A stretch of 64,000 bases of DNA. It comes from Dasypus novemcinctus (Eukaryota; Chordata; Mammalia; Cingulata; Dasypodidae). The notes below the pieces were generated by a model, which was not told where the DNA came from, did not search any database, and saw only the letters and a program-made list of their open reading frames with translations. A program made the position numbers and the translations under genes. The stretch is taken from contig NC_080701.1 of the NCBI RefSeq assembly GCF_030445035.2, positions 22,102,798 through 22,166,797 of the forward strand. The letters are read 5' to 3'. Shown here piece after piece: positions 1 to 11,019 of this stretch; position 1 is the stretch's first letter; the number at the start of each line of letters is the position of its first letter.

Positions 1-1235
1 TGATTCTCTTTATTTTTTTATTCTTGATTTCATTTCTTTCTGCTCTGATCTTTACTATTTCTTTCCCTTAGCTTGGTTTAGGATTAGTTTGTTATTCTTT
101 TTCTAGTTCCCCAGGTGTGCAGTTAGATCTTCAATTTTAGCTCCTTTTTCAACAAATCAATTTTATTATATATATTATTAAAGCATACAATTCATCCGAA
201 GTGTACAATAGTGGTATTTGGTATAATCACATAGTTGTGCATTCATCACTTTAGTCATTATTAGAGCATTTTCATTATTTCAATGATAATCAACAACCAA
301 AAAAACAGATGAGCCACTATATAAACAAGAAAATTCTTTACCTCTCAATCTCTCTATGCTTCCCCTGCTGTACATAGCTGCTACTTCTGGCTATTCTTGC
401 ACAATTATTATTTATTTAGCAACTTTATTGAGAATTATTCACATACTATACAATCCATCCAAAGTATAAAATCAGTAGCTTTTAGTGTAATCACAATTTT
501 GTGCATTCATCACCACAAAAATTTTAGAACAAAAAGAAAAACTCCACATACCTTAGCAGTCCTTCCTTAGGCCTATATAATCCCTAATCTAATTTCATCT
601 TTATAATTTGATTTATATAATTGTGTCTGGTTTCTTTCACTTAGCATAATGCTTTTTTTTGGTCTGATATTAACATCTTGTACTATTAACATACATTTAT
701 TCAGTTTCAAAGAAAAATGGTCTTATATATGCCATTTTGTCTATATTCATATTTCACATGCAGTTTTACTATGTTTTACAGTCCCATGTTACATTTTTAG
801 CTTTCCTTTTAGTAATATATATGACCTTAGACTTTCCTTTTATACCAATATCATATCCACATAATAGTACTGCTAGTTAAAAACATTATGTTGGCCTTCA
901 CCATTTTTGTTTATGTCCAAAGATTAACACATCCTTTTTACCAATTCTGCACAGGTTAATCCTCAGCTTTCCATTGTATTTTCTAGATGACCCTACTTTC
1001 TAGAATTTCCTCATTCTATTTTCTGTTACTCATATTCTCATTATTAACTCCATGAGATTACACCTTATATTTAGTTCAGAGTAGTACATTCATACAGTAT
1101 TTGTTCTTTTGTGTCTGGCTTGCCTCACTCAAAATAATGTCCTCCAGGTCATCCATGTTGTTATATGCTTTACAACTTCATTTCTTCTTATAGCTGCATA
1201 ATATTCCATCAAGTATATATACCACATCAATCAGT
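1..1235 (-). mobile_element. LINE-1 fragments, 3' end region, minus orientation
   Basis: The first 150 bases read on the minus strand as L1 ORF2-type sequence. From about 160 to 1235 the DNA resembles the 3' end of older mammalian L1 families read backwards: a TTTATTGAG-type start, 'gtgcattcatcaccac', a stretch like 'ttagcataatg', and an 'ataatattccat' motif near 1198. The opening part occurs twice (about 160-300 and 415-540), which suggests two L1 3' ends side by side or a local duplication. No intact coding frame is present. The short plus-strand open frame at 649-864 has no recognisable protein features and lies wholly in this repeat. Confidence 0.7.
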
Positions 1236-3365
1236 GGAGTAGAACTGAGAGTTCATGCTTTGAGTGGAAGGTGCAAGAAGCCGCCACCTACCACAAGGTC
1301 TTGAAGAGGTCTCACTACATTTTCTTCTAGTAGTTTTATGGTCCTGGTTTTTATATTTAGGTGTTTGATACATTTTGAGTGATTCTTGTATAGGGAGTGA
1401 GATAGGGGTCTTTCCTTCTCTTGGTTATGGATACACAGTTCTCCCAGCACCATTTGTTGAAGAGCCTGTTTTGTCCTGGTAACATAGCTTTGGTAGGTTT
1501 GTCCAAAACCACTTGGCCTTAGAGGTGAGTGTTCATTTCTGGACTCTCAATTCTTTCTGCTGATTGATGTGTCTATCTTTATGCCAACATGATGCTGTTT
1601 TGACCACAGTTGCTTTGTAATATGTTTCAAGGTCAGGCAGTAAAATTTCTCCCACATTGTTCTTTTTTAGAATTCTTTTGGCTATTTGGGTGCACTTTCC
1701 CTTCCAAATGAGTTCGATAATTGCCTCTTCTATTTCTGTAAAGTAGGCTGTTGAATTTTCATTGCTATTGCATTGAATATATAAGTCAGTTTGGGTAGGA
1801 CTGACATCATCATGATATTTAGTCTTCCAATCCATGAACATGGAATGTCTTTACATTTGTTTAGGTCTTCATTCATTTCTTTTATAATACCATTGTTTTG
1901 TAGTTTTCTGCATATAGGTCCTGCACTTTTTTGGTTAAGCTGATTTCTAGGTATTTGAGTCTTCCTGTTGCAATTGTAATGGATTTTTAAAAACTGATTT
2001 CCTCCTCAGATTGTTCAATACTACTGTACAGAAACATATTGATTTTTGTATGCTGATCTTGTATCCTGCCATATTGTTGTACTTTTATTAGCTCAAGTAG
2101 CCTTGTCATAGGCATTTCTGAGTTTTCTAAATATAGGATCATGGCATCCACAAATAGAGTTTCACTTCCTGTTTTCCTGTTTGGATGCCTTTTATTTTAT
2201 TTTTTTCTTATCTAATTGCTCTAGCTAGAACTTCTAGCATAATGTTGAATAACAAAGGTGACAGTGGGCATCCCTATCTTGTTCCCAATATTAGAGGGAA
2301 TGTTTTCAACCTTTCCCCATTGAGTATGACGTTGGCTGTGGGTTTTTCATATATGCCTTTTATCACATTGAAGAATTTTCCTTCTATACCTATCTTTTGA
2401 AGAGTTTTTTTTTTTTTTTTAATCAAGAAAGGATGCTGGATTTTGTTGAATGCTTTTTCTGGATCGATCAAGATGATCATAGGTTTTTTGCCTTCAATCT
2501 GTTAATGTGTTATATACGTAAATTGATTTTCTTATTATGAACCACACTTTCATATCAAGAATAAATTTCACTTGGTCTCGGTGTGTAAGATGAGAGGTTA
2601 GCACTTAATCCTATCAAGGTTCCCTTGTATGTGATGATTTTCTTTTCTCTTGCTGCTTTCAGAATCCTCTTTGTCTCTGATGTTTGTCAGTCTGAAAATT
2701 AGATGTCTTGTTGGTAGGCCTCTTCAGATTTATTCTGTTTGGGGTGTGATGTCCTTCTTGGATAATGATATTTATGTCTTTGATAAGGGTTGGGAAGTTT
2801 TCAGTCAATATTTTCTCAAATATTCTTTCTTCCCCTTTCCCATTCTCTTCTCCTTTTGGGCACCATAATGCATAGGTTTGTGCATTTCACATTGTCATTC
2901 AATTCCCTGGGACTTTGTTCAATTTCCAGACCAGCCAGCAGATTGTGCTCATGGGCACACATTTCCATGGAGGTGTTTCTTTCAATCTCTGCTTTCCTGT
3001 GTTTTGGTCTTACCAGCGCTGAGATTCAAAGTGGGCTCTGTTGGCTGAAGTAATTGAAATTTCCCCTCCTTTCCCTCTTATAACAGGTGACAGGGAGTAA
3101 GACATCTGTTCCCTTCTCAGCTGGCTTCAGTGAGCCAGAGGTCTTACCCTAGCTTAATATCTTGTGGGTGGGGTTTGTGAGCCCTGCCTGGCTGCAATGT
3201 TGTTTTCGGTTCTTTGTCTTTCTTTCCCTTGCCCTCCTGAGAGTTGTGTAGTACTGCCTTGGTCTGCTGACCCACAAAGCAGGTCCCTTGGGCAGCTTTT
3301 GACCCTTTCACCATTGTTTTTATGAGAGAGTTGAGCCCTGCCTGCTTACTCCAAGATCATCTTCC
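1236..3365 (-). mobile_element. LINE-1 (minus), decayed ORF2/ORF1 and 5' UTR
   Basis: On the minus strand this holds L1 ORF2 C-terminal sequence (1533-1841, with the L1-typical [16 protein letters not shown]), then reverse-transcriptase sequence (2274-2480, with [14 protein letters not shown] and [14 protein letters not shown]). ORF1-like sequence lies around 2590-2870 and GC-richer 5' UTR-like sequence runs to about 3365. The reverse-transcriptase catalytic motif, FADD in active L1, reads FVDA here (about 2140-2160), so the copy is dead. ORF2 passes into ORF1 over too short a distance, so an internal deletion is likely. The right end, near 'aagatcatcttcc', resembles a decayed version of the L1 5' end seen at 37740. 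Confidence 0.75.
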
Positions 3366-3369
3366 TTGA

Positions 3370-5905
3370 ACTCTAGCATTTCTTTTTATTCATTTGCATT
3401 TTTGTACCTGTAGGAAGTAAGAAGTAGAGTCATGTATCAAACAGTACAATACAATAATACTGGCATTTACAATTACCCAAGTGATTACCTTTACTGCAGG
3501 TCTTTATATATTTATGATGCTTTGAGCCACTGTATAGTGTGCTTTCCTTTCAGGCTGTAGAAAAAACTTTAGCATTGCTTGTAGGGCAAGTCTAGGAGTG
3601 GTGAACTCTCTCACCTTTTGTTTCTGGGGAATTCTTTATCTTTCCCCCATTTTTGAAATAAAGTCTTGCTGGATATAAAATTCTTGGTGGAGAGTTGTTT
3701 TCTTCTAGCACTTTAAGTATTTCAACCCACTGTCTTCTTGTCTCCATGATTTCTGAGGAGAAATTGGCCCTCAGTCTAATTGGGACTCTGTATTTAACGC
3801 ATTGCTTTTCTCTTTCAGCTTTCAGAACTCTCTTTGTCCTTTGCATTTGATAATGTGATTAATATATGATGGGTTGTATTTTTTTCATGTTTATCATATT
3901 TGATGTTCCCTGGGCTTCTTGGATATGCATATTAATGTCTTTTACTAAGTTCAAGACGTTCTCTGTTATTTCTTTGAATATTTATTCTTCCTCTTTTGGT
4001 ACACTTCATGGTGTCCCAGAGGTATCTTAGCCTATTTTCACTTTAATTTTTTTTTCCATTTTTGAAAAAATATTTGAAATGTTAGAATTCTTTTTTCTTT
4101 CTGCTTCTCAGCCTGACTCATTTCAAGCATCTTGTCTTCATGTTCCCTGATTCTTTCTTCTGCAAGCTTCAATATACTTTTGAATCCCTCCTAGAAATTT
4201 TTCATTTCAGTCATCATCTTCAACTCTAGTAATCCTGTTTGGGTCCATTAAAAATGTTCTGTCTCTTTATTAAGATGATCATATTGCTCATTCATTGTTT
4301 TCATGCTATCCTTTAGTTTTTTCTCTGGGTTTTCCTTCTTTTCTTTGAGTATTTTTAAGATTTTCTTTTTAAAGATTTATTTATTTATTTATTTATCTCC
4401 CCTTCCCCCCCCCACCCCAGTTATCTGTTCTCTGTGCCTCTTTGCTGCGTCTCCTTTGTCCGCTTCTGTTGTTGTCAGTTGCACGGGAATCTGTGTTTCT
4501 TTTTGGTTGCATCATCTTATTGTGTCAGCTCTCCATGTGCGCAACATCATTCCTGGGCAGGCTGCACTTTCTTTCGTGCTGGGTGGCTCTCCTTATGGGG
4601 CGCACTCCTTGCTCATGGGGCTCCCTTACACGGGGGACACCCCTGTGTGGCACAGCACTCCTTGCACGCATCAGCACTGCGTGTGGGCCAGCTCCACACG
4701 GGTCAAGGAGGCCCGGGGTTTGAACCACAGACCTCCCATGTGGTAGACGGACGCCCTAACCACTGGGCCAAGTCTGCCACCTATGATTATTTTTAAAGGC
4801 TTTGTTCAGTATATCCACATTCTGGTCTTCATTGGTGTTTTCTGGGTTTTATCCTCTTCCTTTGGATGGGTATTTCCTGTTTATTTGTTAAACTTTTGCT
4901 CTTTTGTTGCACACACTCTACATTTTAAGATTTTACAATGTTATTTCTGGGATTTGTTTCTGGATTTTGTTACCAGCTGGTGATAGACAGAGATTTTCTT
5001 TAGCTTCAGCCCTTCTATCGGGAAGTTCTAATGGAATGCAGGATGCAATGTTTTCCCTGTGTTTCTGGGCCTGTATCTTGTCCCAGGCATTTGCTTGTTA
5101 GTTGTTTTTGGAGTTCCTCTCCTTACAGGAATTTAGTTGTCCCTTCTTTTTCTCAGTAGAGAGATCACCCTCTCTCAGGGGTTTGAAGTTACAAGCCTTT
5201 GTTTCAAATTGCTTGCCTCTACAGTCTCTTACACTCCTGTCATTGTCTCAAGCAGCTTTTGCCTGGAGAGAAGATCTGAAAGGAGGGGCACAGAGGAGAA
5301 GATTTTTCCAAGTCAGTCTTTCCCAGCCAAAACAGGGCTAGGGACCCATAAAGGGGCACACACTGGTGTCCTTCCTCAGTGTCCTGAGGAAGAGATGAGG
5401 AAGGGCACCAAGAGATTCTTACACGGCTTCCTAAAGCTGATCTTTTTTGTTCTGCCCAGCAAATACAGCCCTTCACCTGACTATCTCCTTTAGTCCTTAG
5501 GTAGCATAACATCTTTAAATCTTGTCCATTGCTTCATTTGTCTGGGGCAGGTTGAAACAATGTCCACTCTCAGAGCTGGACCTCCAGCAATCCAAAGTCA
5601 CTGATCAGATGGGGAAGAGGTATTTTATGTCCCTTACTGTCACCAGCCAGCTAGTCAGGTGTGGGCCCCCATGGTGACCTGCCACAAGAGTTAGAGATGG
5701 GCATCAGTAGCAACAACGTGAAGAGAGTCATTCACTGTTCTTTACTATACTTTATCAACCTCTTCCTCCTGCTCTTCCCTGGATGCTATAAGGTGTTCTG
5801 GCTTCAGAAGTTTCATGATAGTTGTTTCAGATAGTTCCTACCTGTTTATTAATTGTTCTGGTGAAAGGACCAAGTGTTGAGCTCCCTCCTCTGCCATCTT
5901 CCTAC
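3370..5905 (-). mobile_element. Older LINE-1/HAL1-like element (minus)
   Basis: The minus strand at 3592-3846 encodes an L1/HAL1-type ORF1 C-terminus, with the sequence LRANFSSEIMETRRQWVEILKVLEEN and a downstream PARLYFKNGG (compare the usual 'leYPaKLsF' region). The rest, to about 5905, resembles ORF1 coiled-coil and 5' UTR sequence. The ordering matches the copies at 62480-63600 (same strand) and 13580-17330 (opposite strand). The element is interrupted by the SINE at 4361-4783. No frame is intact, so this is a fossil. The boundary with the L1 to its left is approximate. Confidence 0.65.
4361..4783 (-). mobile_element. tRNA-derived SINE, DAS type (minus)
   Basis: Read on the minus strand this begins with a tRNA-like head whose A box (TGGCCCAGTGG, near 4759-4769) and B box (GGTTCAAACC, near 4719-4728) are both recognisable RNA polymerase III promoter elements. 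A conserved SINE body follows, then a tail of ATAA repeats (the 'tttatttatttatttat' at 4375-4396). Imperfect direct repeats flank it ('gagtatttttaaga' on the left, 'gattatttttaaag' on the right), as expected of an L1-mobilised insertion. Close relatives lie at 32671 and 43619. Open frames inside it are not genes. Confidence 0.85.
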
Positions 5906-5909
5906 AATT

Positions 5910-6540
5910 CCTTTATCTCTTGATCTTGATATGTCCAATTTTTTGTTTTGCTGAGATTGTAGACATTTAACACAGAGTATTTTTGTAATTTTAGATTTGT
6001 AAACTCATCCTCGGAGACAATGATTGTTCCCATAAGAATTCTGCATGCCCTGAGTTATAGACACATACATTGGGAGAAATGGGTATTTCAGGTTTGCCTC
6101 TCCTGGTGCATGAATTTTTCAATATTTTCCATGCTTGCTGGTTCAAATTTGTGGGAAGTGGAATTGAGGGTCCTGCCCCTATCTGTGGTGGAGGCCTGGG
6201 GTTCCCACATCTCTAGGTGATCCTTTTTCATTCACATGGTTGATACAATTTGCCTGCTACATTCTCATTCCCATGGTCATAGCTTTTATTATCCCCATTC
6301 AGGACTACCAGGTTTAATTGCAACTTTATTCCAGATTTCTAACACAGGGTGAGGGGAGTGGGGAGTATATGGGAGCCTCCTATTTTTTTAATGTAACATT
6401 AAAAAAAAATAAAGACAGAAATAAAAATAAAAAAATAAAGGACGTCAAGAAATTACATGTAAACATATATTTAAATACATGCATATGCATATATATAAAT
6501 AAAATTTGGACTCAGTTCAACATTTAAAAAAAATAAAATT
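5910..6540 (+). mobile_element. L1 3'-UTR end (plus) and A-rich tail
   Basis: The stretch 'gggagtatatgggagcctcc' followed by 'tttttttaatgtaacatt' and an A-rich run (6390-6440) is the reverse complement of the 3' end of the young L1 family seen at 28090-28260 and 59420-59560. This is therefore a short plus-strand L1 3' end with its tail. The sequence at 5910-6330 before it is not clearly assigned. The A/T-rich stretch at 6455-6540 could be tail-derived simple sequence. Confidence 0.5.
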
Positions 6541-7030
6541 AACTCCTTCTTAGCTAGGGTTATTAAAACCACATCCATTAGGATATAAGTAATTCAGAGA
6601 TCCCAACAGTTGTTCAGCCTTTCTGTATGTATGGAATAGAAAGAGAAATTTTCTTGTCCATTCAATCTGACAGATTACCCAAAAATAAATGTGAGTTTTA
6701 ACTTGAAAAAAATGTGGAAATTTATATATCAATTAATATAAAGTTAACTTAGAGCTCAAAGGCCAGATTTAGGTGCTCAGAGTCAAGTTTATATTTTGTG
6801 CTGGGAAGTGATAAGGGAAAACCACATCTCTGCTATTCCGATATGCTTTCCACTGGAGAGGGTTTGAAATTTGCACTTTGTTGCTCTTGGGTTTGTGTAA
6901 ATAAGAATGCTACTTATTTGTATGCCCTGAGCGTTTAAACAGTTAATTTTGGTATAAAATGGCCTTTCATTCTTAAAGTAGACAAGTTTCTTAGTATTAA
7001 GTTTTAGACATTATTTTTATTTTTATTTAG
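6541..7030. other. Single-copy DNA, intron upstream of an ADAM32-type tail exon
   Basis: I recognise no interspersed repeat and no exon here. The last part is a pyrimidine-rich tract ending in 'tttttatttag' directly before 7031, which suits a 3' splice site. The transmembrane exon expected upstream of the tail exons is not visible in the window, and the L1 cluster at 1-5905 would lie in that intron. Confidence 0.4.
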
Positions 7031-7060
7031 ATCCAGGTCAGAAGGCAGTACTCAAACTGG
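7031..7060 (+). CDS. ADAM32: ADAM32-type cytoplasmic-tail repeat exon, 30 nt
   Basis: The exon is bounded by a pyrimidine-rich tract ending TTTATTTAG and by a donor GTAAGA at 7061. It starts in phase 2 and is ten codons long, so it keeps frame, and it reads (R)-S-R-S-E-G-S-T-Q-T-G. This matches the Ser/Gln/Thr-rich 13-residue repeat that I recall from the cytoplasmic tail of ADAM32, a testis-expressed ADAM without an active protease. The exon at 9509 is a diverged duplicate; this one lacks nine bases (three residues near the Tyr-Thr-Ser end). The predicted segment lies on the cytoplasmic side after the transmembrane helix. The gene assignment rests on this short repeat plus the last exon. Confidence 0.65.
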
Positions 7061-9508
7061 GTAAGAAAATCATTAGTAGATGACTTTTATAAATCATAAA
7101 AAAATCATTAGGAGATGATTTTTATAAATAAGTATATGTTGAAAACTGAAAATGAACAAGTTGATAATTCACAAATAATTCCTCACTGCTGTTTGAGAAG
7201 CCGCAGTTGATAAGGCAATACACCAAAGAATAGCATATTACTATATCCCACTCTAGGACAAATAGGTATTACTTATGTCAACTGAACTTTATCAGTTAAT
7301 TAAATTTTTATTGATTGTCTTCTCTTGTGACATAGGGAAAAAACTATTTAAATCTAATAAGAGACAAGACATGTATATAATTAGATTGTGAAACTAATAA
7401 GCAGAACATTTTGCATCTTTTATGCTGAGATATTCAAAGGGAAATATTGCTTTTTTGTTTAGATCACAGTTAAACACACAAACTCAATACATACGTTCAT
7501 GAACATGTGCGTGAAAGATGATTCCACATAGGAGTTTATCTAAGAGACAGAATCATGAGTATATCAATAAAGCACTAAAATTCTACATTTTCCTCAGCCT
7601 TTCAACATCCCACAATTGTATTACCGAGTATTCTCTGAACTGTTTTTTTTAAGAGTTTTAGTTTTCTCTACTCCACATTTGTGGCTTTGTGATCCTTCTG
7701 AAATTACCAGATATTTATTGGTCTGTTCACTTTCCTTTCTCCCTTGTAGATTTTCTATTTTCTTCTATTGTCTGGTATTTTTTCTTAAATTTCCTCTTTC
7801 ATTTACGTTTAAACTGTTGCTATTCCAGAGCATTCCCTTATATGTACAGGTTAAGCTTTTCTAGTGTTCACACCGTAGTGTTTTATAGTTTCTGTCTTCC
7901 CTGATGAAGCTACCCCCTCCATTAGGAAAGCTACTCCATTTCTGTAGCCTATATTCCCTCCGTTTTTCTTGGAAGTCTTTTAACATAGTCAACCTGTTAT
8001 AGGTATTACGGTTGCCAAATTAAAGATAGAAAAAGTTCATTTTATTATCTGCACCCTCCATTACTGTTACCAAGATACTTATGGTATAGTGCTCCCAAAC
8101 ACTGCAATTCTTGCAACTTTTGCTCACCTCAAAGGATTATTCTCCCTGTATAATGATATTGCTTGAGGTTAATGGCCATATTTATTTGCTCACCAATTTA
8201 TAGTGAGGACCCAGCAGTTTTTGGCTTATGGCAAATGCTCAATAAGTACTTTTTAAAATGAATGATCATTCCTGAACTTCACATACACACACAAACACAA
8301 ATATAAACAATGTGATAACTACTCCAATTGTCCCCTCACATTATCTCTCATCAGAGATCACATATCTCTCAGCACATAATCAAACTGTTTTAGAAATGGT
8401 ATTCAACCGGATTGAGGGATAGACAAGGGCATCACCCATATGACAATATAAATTGCATGTCAGAGTATAATGTGGAATATCAGCCCATTAGTCTAGCTCT
8501 GTGACTAGCATGCACCAGAAAAGCATTCTTGGATTATTCTTTCATTTAAATTTAATGAACTAGTCAGATATAGTTGCTGTGCTTTATTTTTTTGGCACAC
8601 ATTGAATTTTCTTTGATTTCTGTTTTTTTATTACTTTAATTTTAATTTTCTGGTGGAAGCCAATGAGGGATATTGGTAGAACCAAAACTTTTTGAGTAAA
8701 CAACCAAAGCAAGAGTGAAAACAAGGCAGAAATCTAATGGGTTGTACATGGTAGTAGACTCATGAGTCTAGACAAGCCAATCCCTTTATTGGTTTGGGAG
8801 AGTAGCACTAACTAAATATTTACAGAGGGGCTTTCATTGTCAAAGTATCAAAATATTAGGGAAATTATGCTACAAGTGCGTGGTTTTTTTTGGTTGTTGT
8901 TGTTTGTTTGCTTGTTTTTTAGGTACCGGGGGCCAGGGATTGAAGCTGGGACCTTGTATGTGTGAAACTATCTCTCAACCACTTAGCCACAGTGGCTCCC
9001 CTAAGTTGGTTTTTCGTTGGTTTTGCTTGTTTTTTTTTTCTGTTTTTAAAGGAGGTACCTGGAACTGAACTCTGGACCTCCCGTGTGGGAGCCACATCTG
9101 CTCCCTGCTATAAGGTTTGAAGATATAAAATGGCAGAGGAAGGGAAAGAATGGGAGTGGTAAAATTATATAATTCTTCCTCCTGAATTCTTGCACTAATC
9201 TTACTATCTATGCTTTCTTCTCTGTCAAAAATTCTCTGTCAGTTAACCTTGCTTAATTTGTCTTCAATGCATTCTTTTTCTGCCTCATTCTTTGATTGGG
9301 GTATTAGAAGTTTAAGGAATCTGTGGATATAGAATGGGAAAGAGACCCCAAATTTGATTTTTATTTTGGTAATAATAGAAATTTGGCAAAGATCCTTTAT
9401 TTTTTGCCACAACTTTGAAGTGAAAGGAAGAAATTGTCATAAAAATAAATGTAATTTTGACAAATTGTATCATATTAACCTAAAAGTATTATTTTCTTTT
9501 CTATTTAG
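7061..9508. other. Intron between two ADAM32-type tail exons
   Basis: This is about 2.45 kb of mostly single-copy AT-rich DNA. It contains the SINE-like pair at 8881-9108 and a short CA-rich stretch near 8284-8300. I searched by eye for further copies of the tail exon ('agatccaggtca' between splice sites) and saw none. The small open frames at 7616-7904 have no recognisable domain. Confidence 0.5.
8881..9108 (-). mobile_element. Two short tRNA-derived SINE units in tandem (minus)
   Basis: Two related units lie head to tail. The first (about 8881-8996) reads through 'ggtaccgggggccagggatt' and 'caaccacttagccacagtgg'. The second (about 9010-9108) reads 'ggaggtacctggaactgaac', then 'cctcccgtgtgggagccac'. 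On the minus strand each shows a tRNA-like head with a B-box-like sequence and ends in an A-rich tail (T runs on the + strand). They look like a short xenarthran SINE subfamily distinct from the 430-bp copies. They could be one dimeric element or two insertions. Confidence 0.7.
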
Positions 9509-9547
9509 ATCCAGGTCACAGGGAAGTAACCAAACATATACCAGTAG
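9509..9547 (+). CDS. ADAM32: ADAM32-type cytoplasmic-tail repeat exon, 39 nt
   Basis: The exon lies between an excellent 3' splice site (TTTTCTTTTCTATTTAG) and a consensus donor GTAAGT at 9548. It is 39 nt, exactly 13 codons, in phase 2 like the exon at 7031. It reads (R)-S-R-S-Q-G-S-N-Q-T-Y-T-S with a split last codon. Thirteen residues is the repeat length I recall in the ADAM32 tail, and the Ser-Gln-x-Ser-x-Gln-Thr pattern agrees. The first 11 bases (ATCCAGGTCA and neighbours) match the 7031 exon, so the two arose by exon duplication. The AG left at its end plus T from the next exon makes Ser. Confidence 0.7.
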
Positions 9548-10356
9548 GTAAGTAAATCAGATATTTCTTAAAATAATTATAGATGTGAAATTAAAATGAA
9601 GAAATTAATAATCTGTTGGAGATTTGGACCTGAAGGGCATTGGGAATGCTTTGCATTAGTATACTACTTGATCCTAAACCTATAATCTGCAGTGAATTCC
9701 TAAATATTGATTGGGCAGAAAAATTGGTAAAGTACTGCACCTATTAATAATCTTTAATAAACTTCAATAATATTTTATTAATGCATATTTAAATCATTTC
9801 ATCTGTTTGTCCTTTGGTTTAGTAAAGTTTATTGGGAATTTGACCTTGCAGTTAGAATGGAATTAAAGAGTTAAATCTAATATTTGGTAAGATATGTAAA
9901 TTAGTTTACAGAACAATAATTAAAAATCAAGACCACTTTAGCTTTTAGGTTAGCATTGCCAAAACAAACATTTACAACATGAAAAAACAAAAATGATTCA
10001 CTCCAAGATATGGAAATATGCATTTCAATTTCTAAAATGTGTAAAGATACTACCTTATTTGTTAAATTCATAAACATTTCGTTGTATGTGGGAAAAAAAG
10101 TTACATTTCCTTATTTTGCAAGTACTTGTGAATAAACCTTATGGTTCCCCTCAAATCATAGAAAATCATATATTCATTGTAATTCATGGCTAAGTAATTT
10201 CACAAGCAAAATTGTAAAAACTCTTTCAAGAATTTTTTTTTTTTCTGCCACATGAATTTTTTGCTTGTCAGTACCCTAACTGTGTGTTTTGCAGTGGGAG
10301 GGAATTTGTTTGCTATCAATACCTTGAGCAAGTGTGTCTTTTGTTTTCTTCCACAG
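9548..10356. other. Last intron of the ADAM32-type gene
   Basis: This 809-bp AT-rich intron starts GTAAGT and ends with the polypyrimidine tract TTTTGTTTTCTTCCACAG. The sequence at 9613-9650 ('ttggagatttggacctgaag') recurs at 16522-16552, so a small dispersed repeat is present. No other feature is recognised. Confidence 0.55.
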
Positions 10357-10476
10357 TAACTAGTAATTCCTTGAGGCAATGGATGTTACCAAGAGTCTCA
10401 CTGAAAAATGAAAATTCTGCTTTCCTCCCCTGGTCACAGCTGAAGGAAACAATAAATCAACCGAGTGTGGACCAAT
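10357..10476 (+). CDS. ADAM32: ADAM32-type terminal exon: last codons, stop and 3' UTR
   Basis: After the acceptor CTTCCACAG at 10356 the exon begins T-AAC-TAG. Joined to the AG carried over from the 9547 exon it encodes Ser-Asn-stop, with the stop at 10361-10363. Human ADAM32 as I recall it also ends in a Ser-rich stretch closing with Ser-Asn, which supports the assignment. The 3' UTR is short: a canonical AATAAA lies at 10451-10456, so cleavage is expected at about 10466-10480. The end coordinate here is an estimate. Only seven bases are coding. Confidence 0.6.
10451..10456 (+). terminator. Polyadenylation signal AATAAA of the ADAM32-type gene
   Basis: A canonical hexamer lies 88 bases after the stop codon. 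A G/T-rich stretch ('gagtgtgg') follows at about 10462-10469, suited to be a downstream element. Confidence 0.55.
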
Positions 10477-10479
10477 CTG

Positions 10480-11015
10480 CATGCCACTGTTTATTTTTCT
10501 CTTCCCTCTACTCATCTCTAGTCTCTAGAATTCAGCCCCCTGGGCAGCAGTTCTGCCTCTTCAGGTCCTGTACTCAAAACAGTAGCCCCCCATTCTAGAG
10601 TCTCAACCCCAGCACTGCACCCTGAGCTCTCCCCCACATTTCAGCAGCTCTCCTGCCACCCTGTCCTGGCTAAAGTTCTGGGGCCCCAGCAGCCCACAGA
10701 TCTGAAATTTAGGCTCTGCCTCAAGGGCCCTAACTTGGAATGGGCTCTGTTGGTGGACCGCGTTCCTCCTCCCACTCCTTCTCACCAGACTTGGTGGGCC
10801 ACATGCAGGCCCCAGTAGTAGCAGATATTTGTTCCTCCCGCACCTGCCAGTGCTCCCATGGGCATCAGAGGGAGGCCAAGTTCACTTAGGAGGCTGTACT
10901 TTCTGGTTTAGGCCTCTCACTCTCCCCACCCTCCTTCCCCTTGCCCTTGGACCAGGTGGCTCACAGCCCAGAAGGCAGAGAGACAGAAGGACCTAAGCAC
11001 TTAGGGCATATGATA
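10480..11015. other. GC-richer single-copy DNA 3' of the ADAM32-type gene
   Basis: This region of about 500 bp is richer in C than its surroundings. Open frames (for example 10603-10785 on the minus strand) show no domain, signal or splice context that I recognise. No known repeat is apparent. Confidence 0.35.
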
Positions 11016-11019
11016 ACTC

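Noticed and set aside
4700-4782. tRNA gene suggested by A and B boxes
   Set aside because: The tRNA-like head is fused to a SINE body and ATAA tail, has degenerate stems and is repeated elsewhere in the window; it is not a functional tRNA gene.
4303-4796. Overlapping frames of 93-147 residues with Cys/His-rich text
   Set aside because: They are translations of a tRNA-derived SINE. Near-identical texts occur at 32758-33093 and 43606-44030.
10284-10598. 104-residue plus-strand frame across the last ADAM32-type exon
   Set aside because: It is in a different frame from the spliced tail and starts in the intron. Splice sites and the AATAAA support Ser-Asn-stop with a short 3' UTR.
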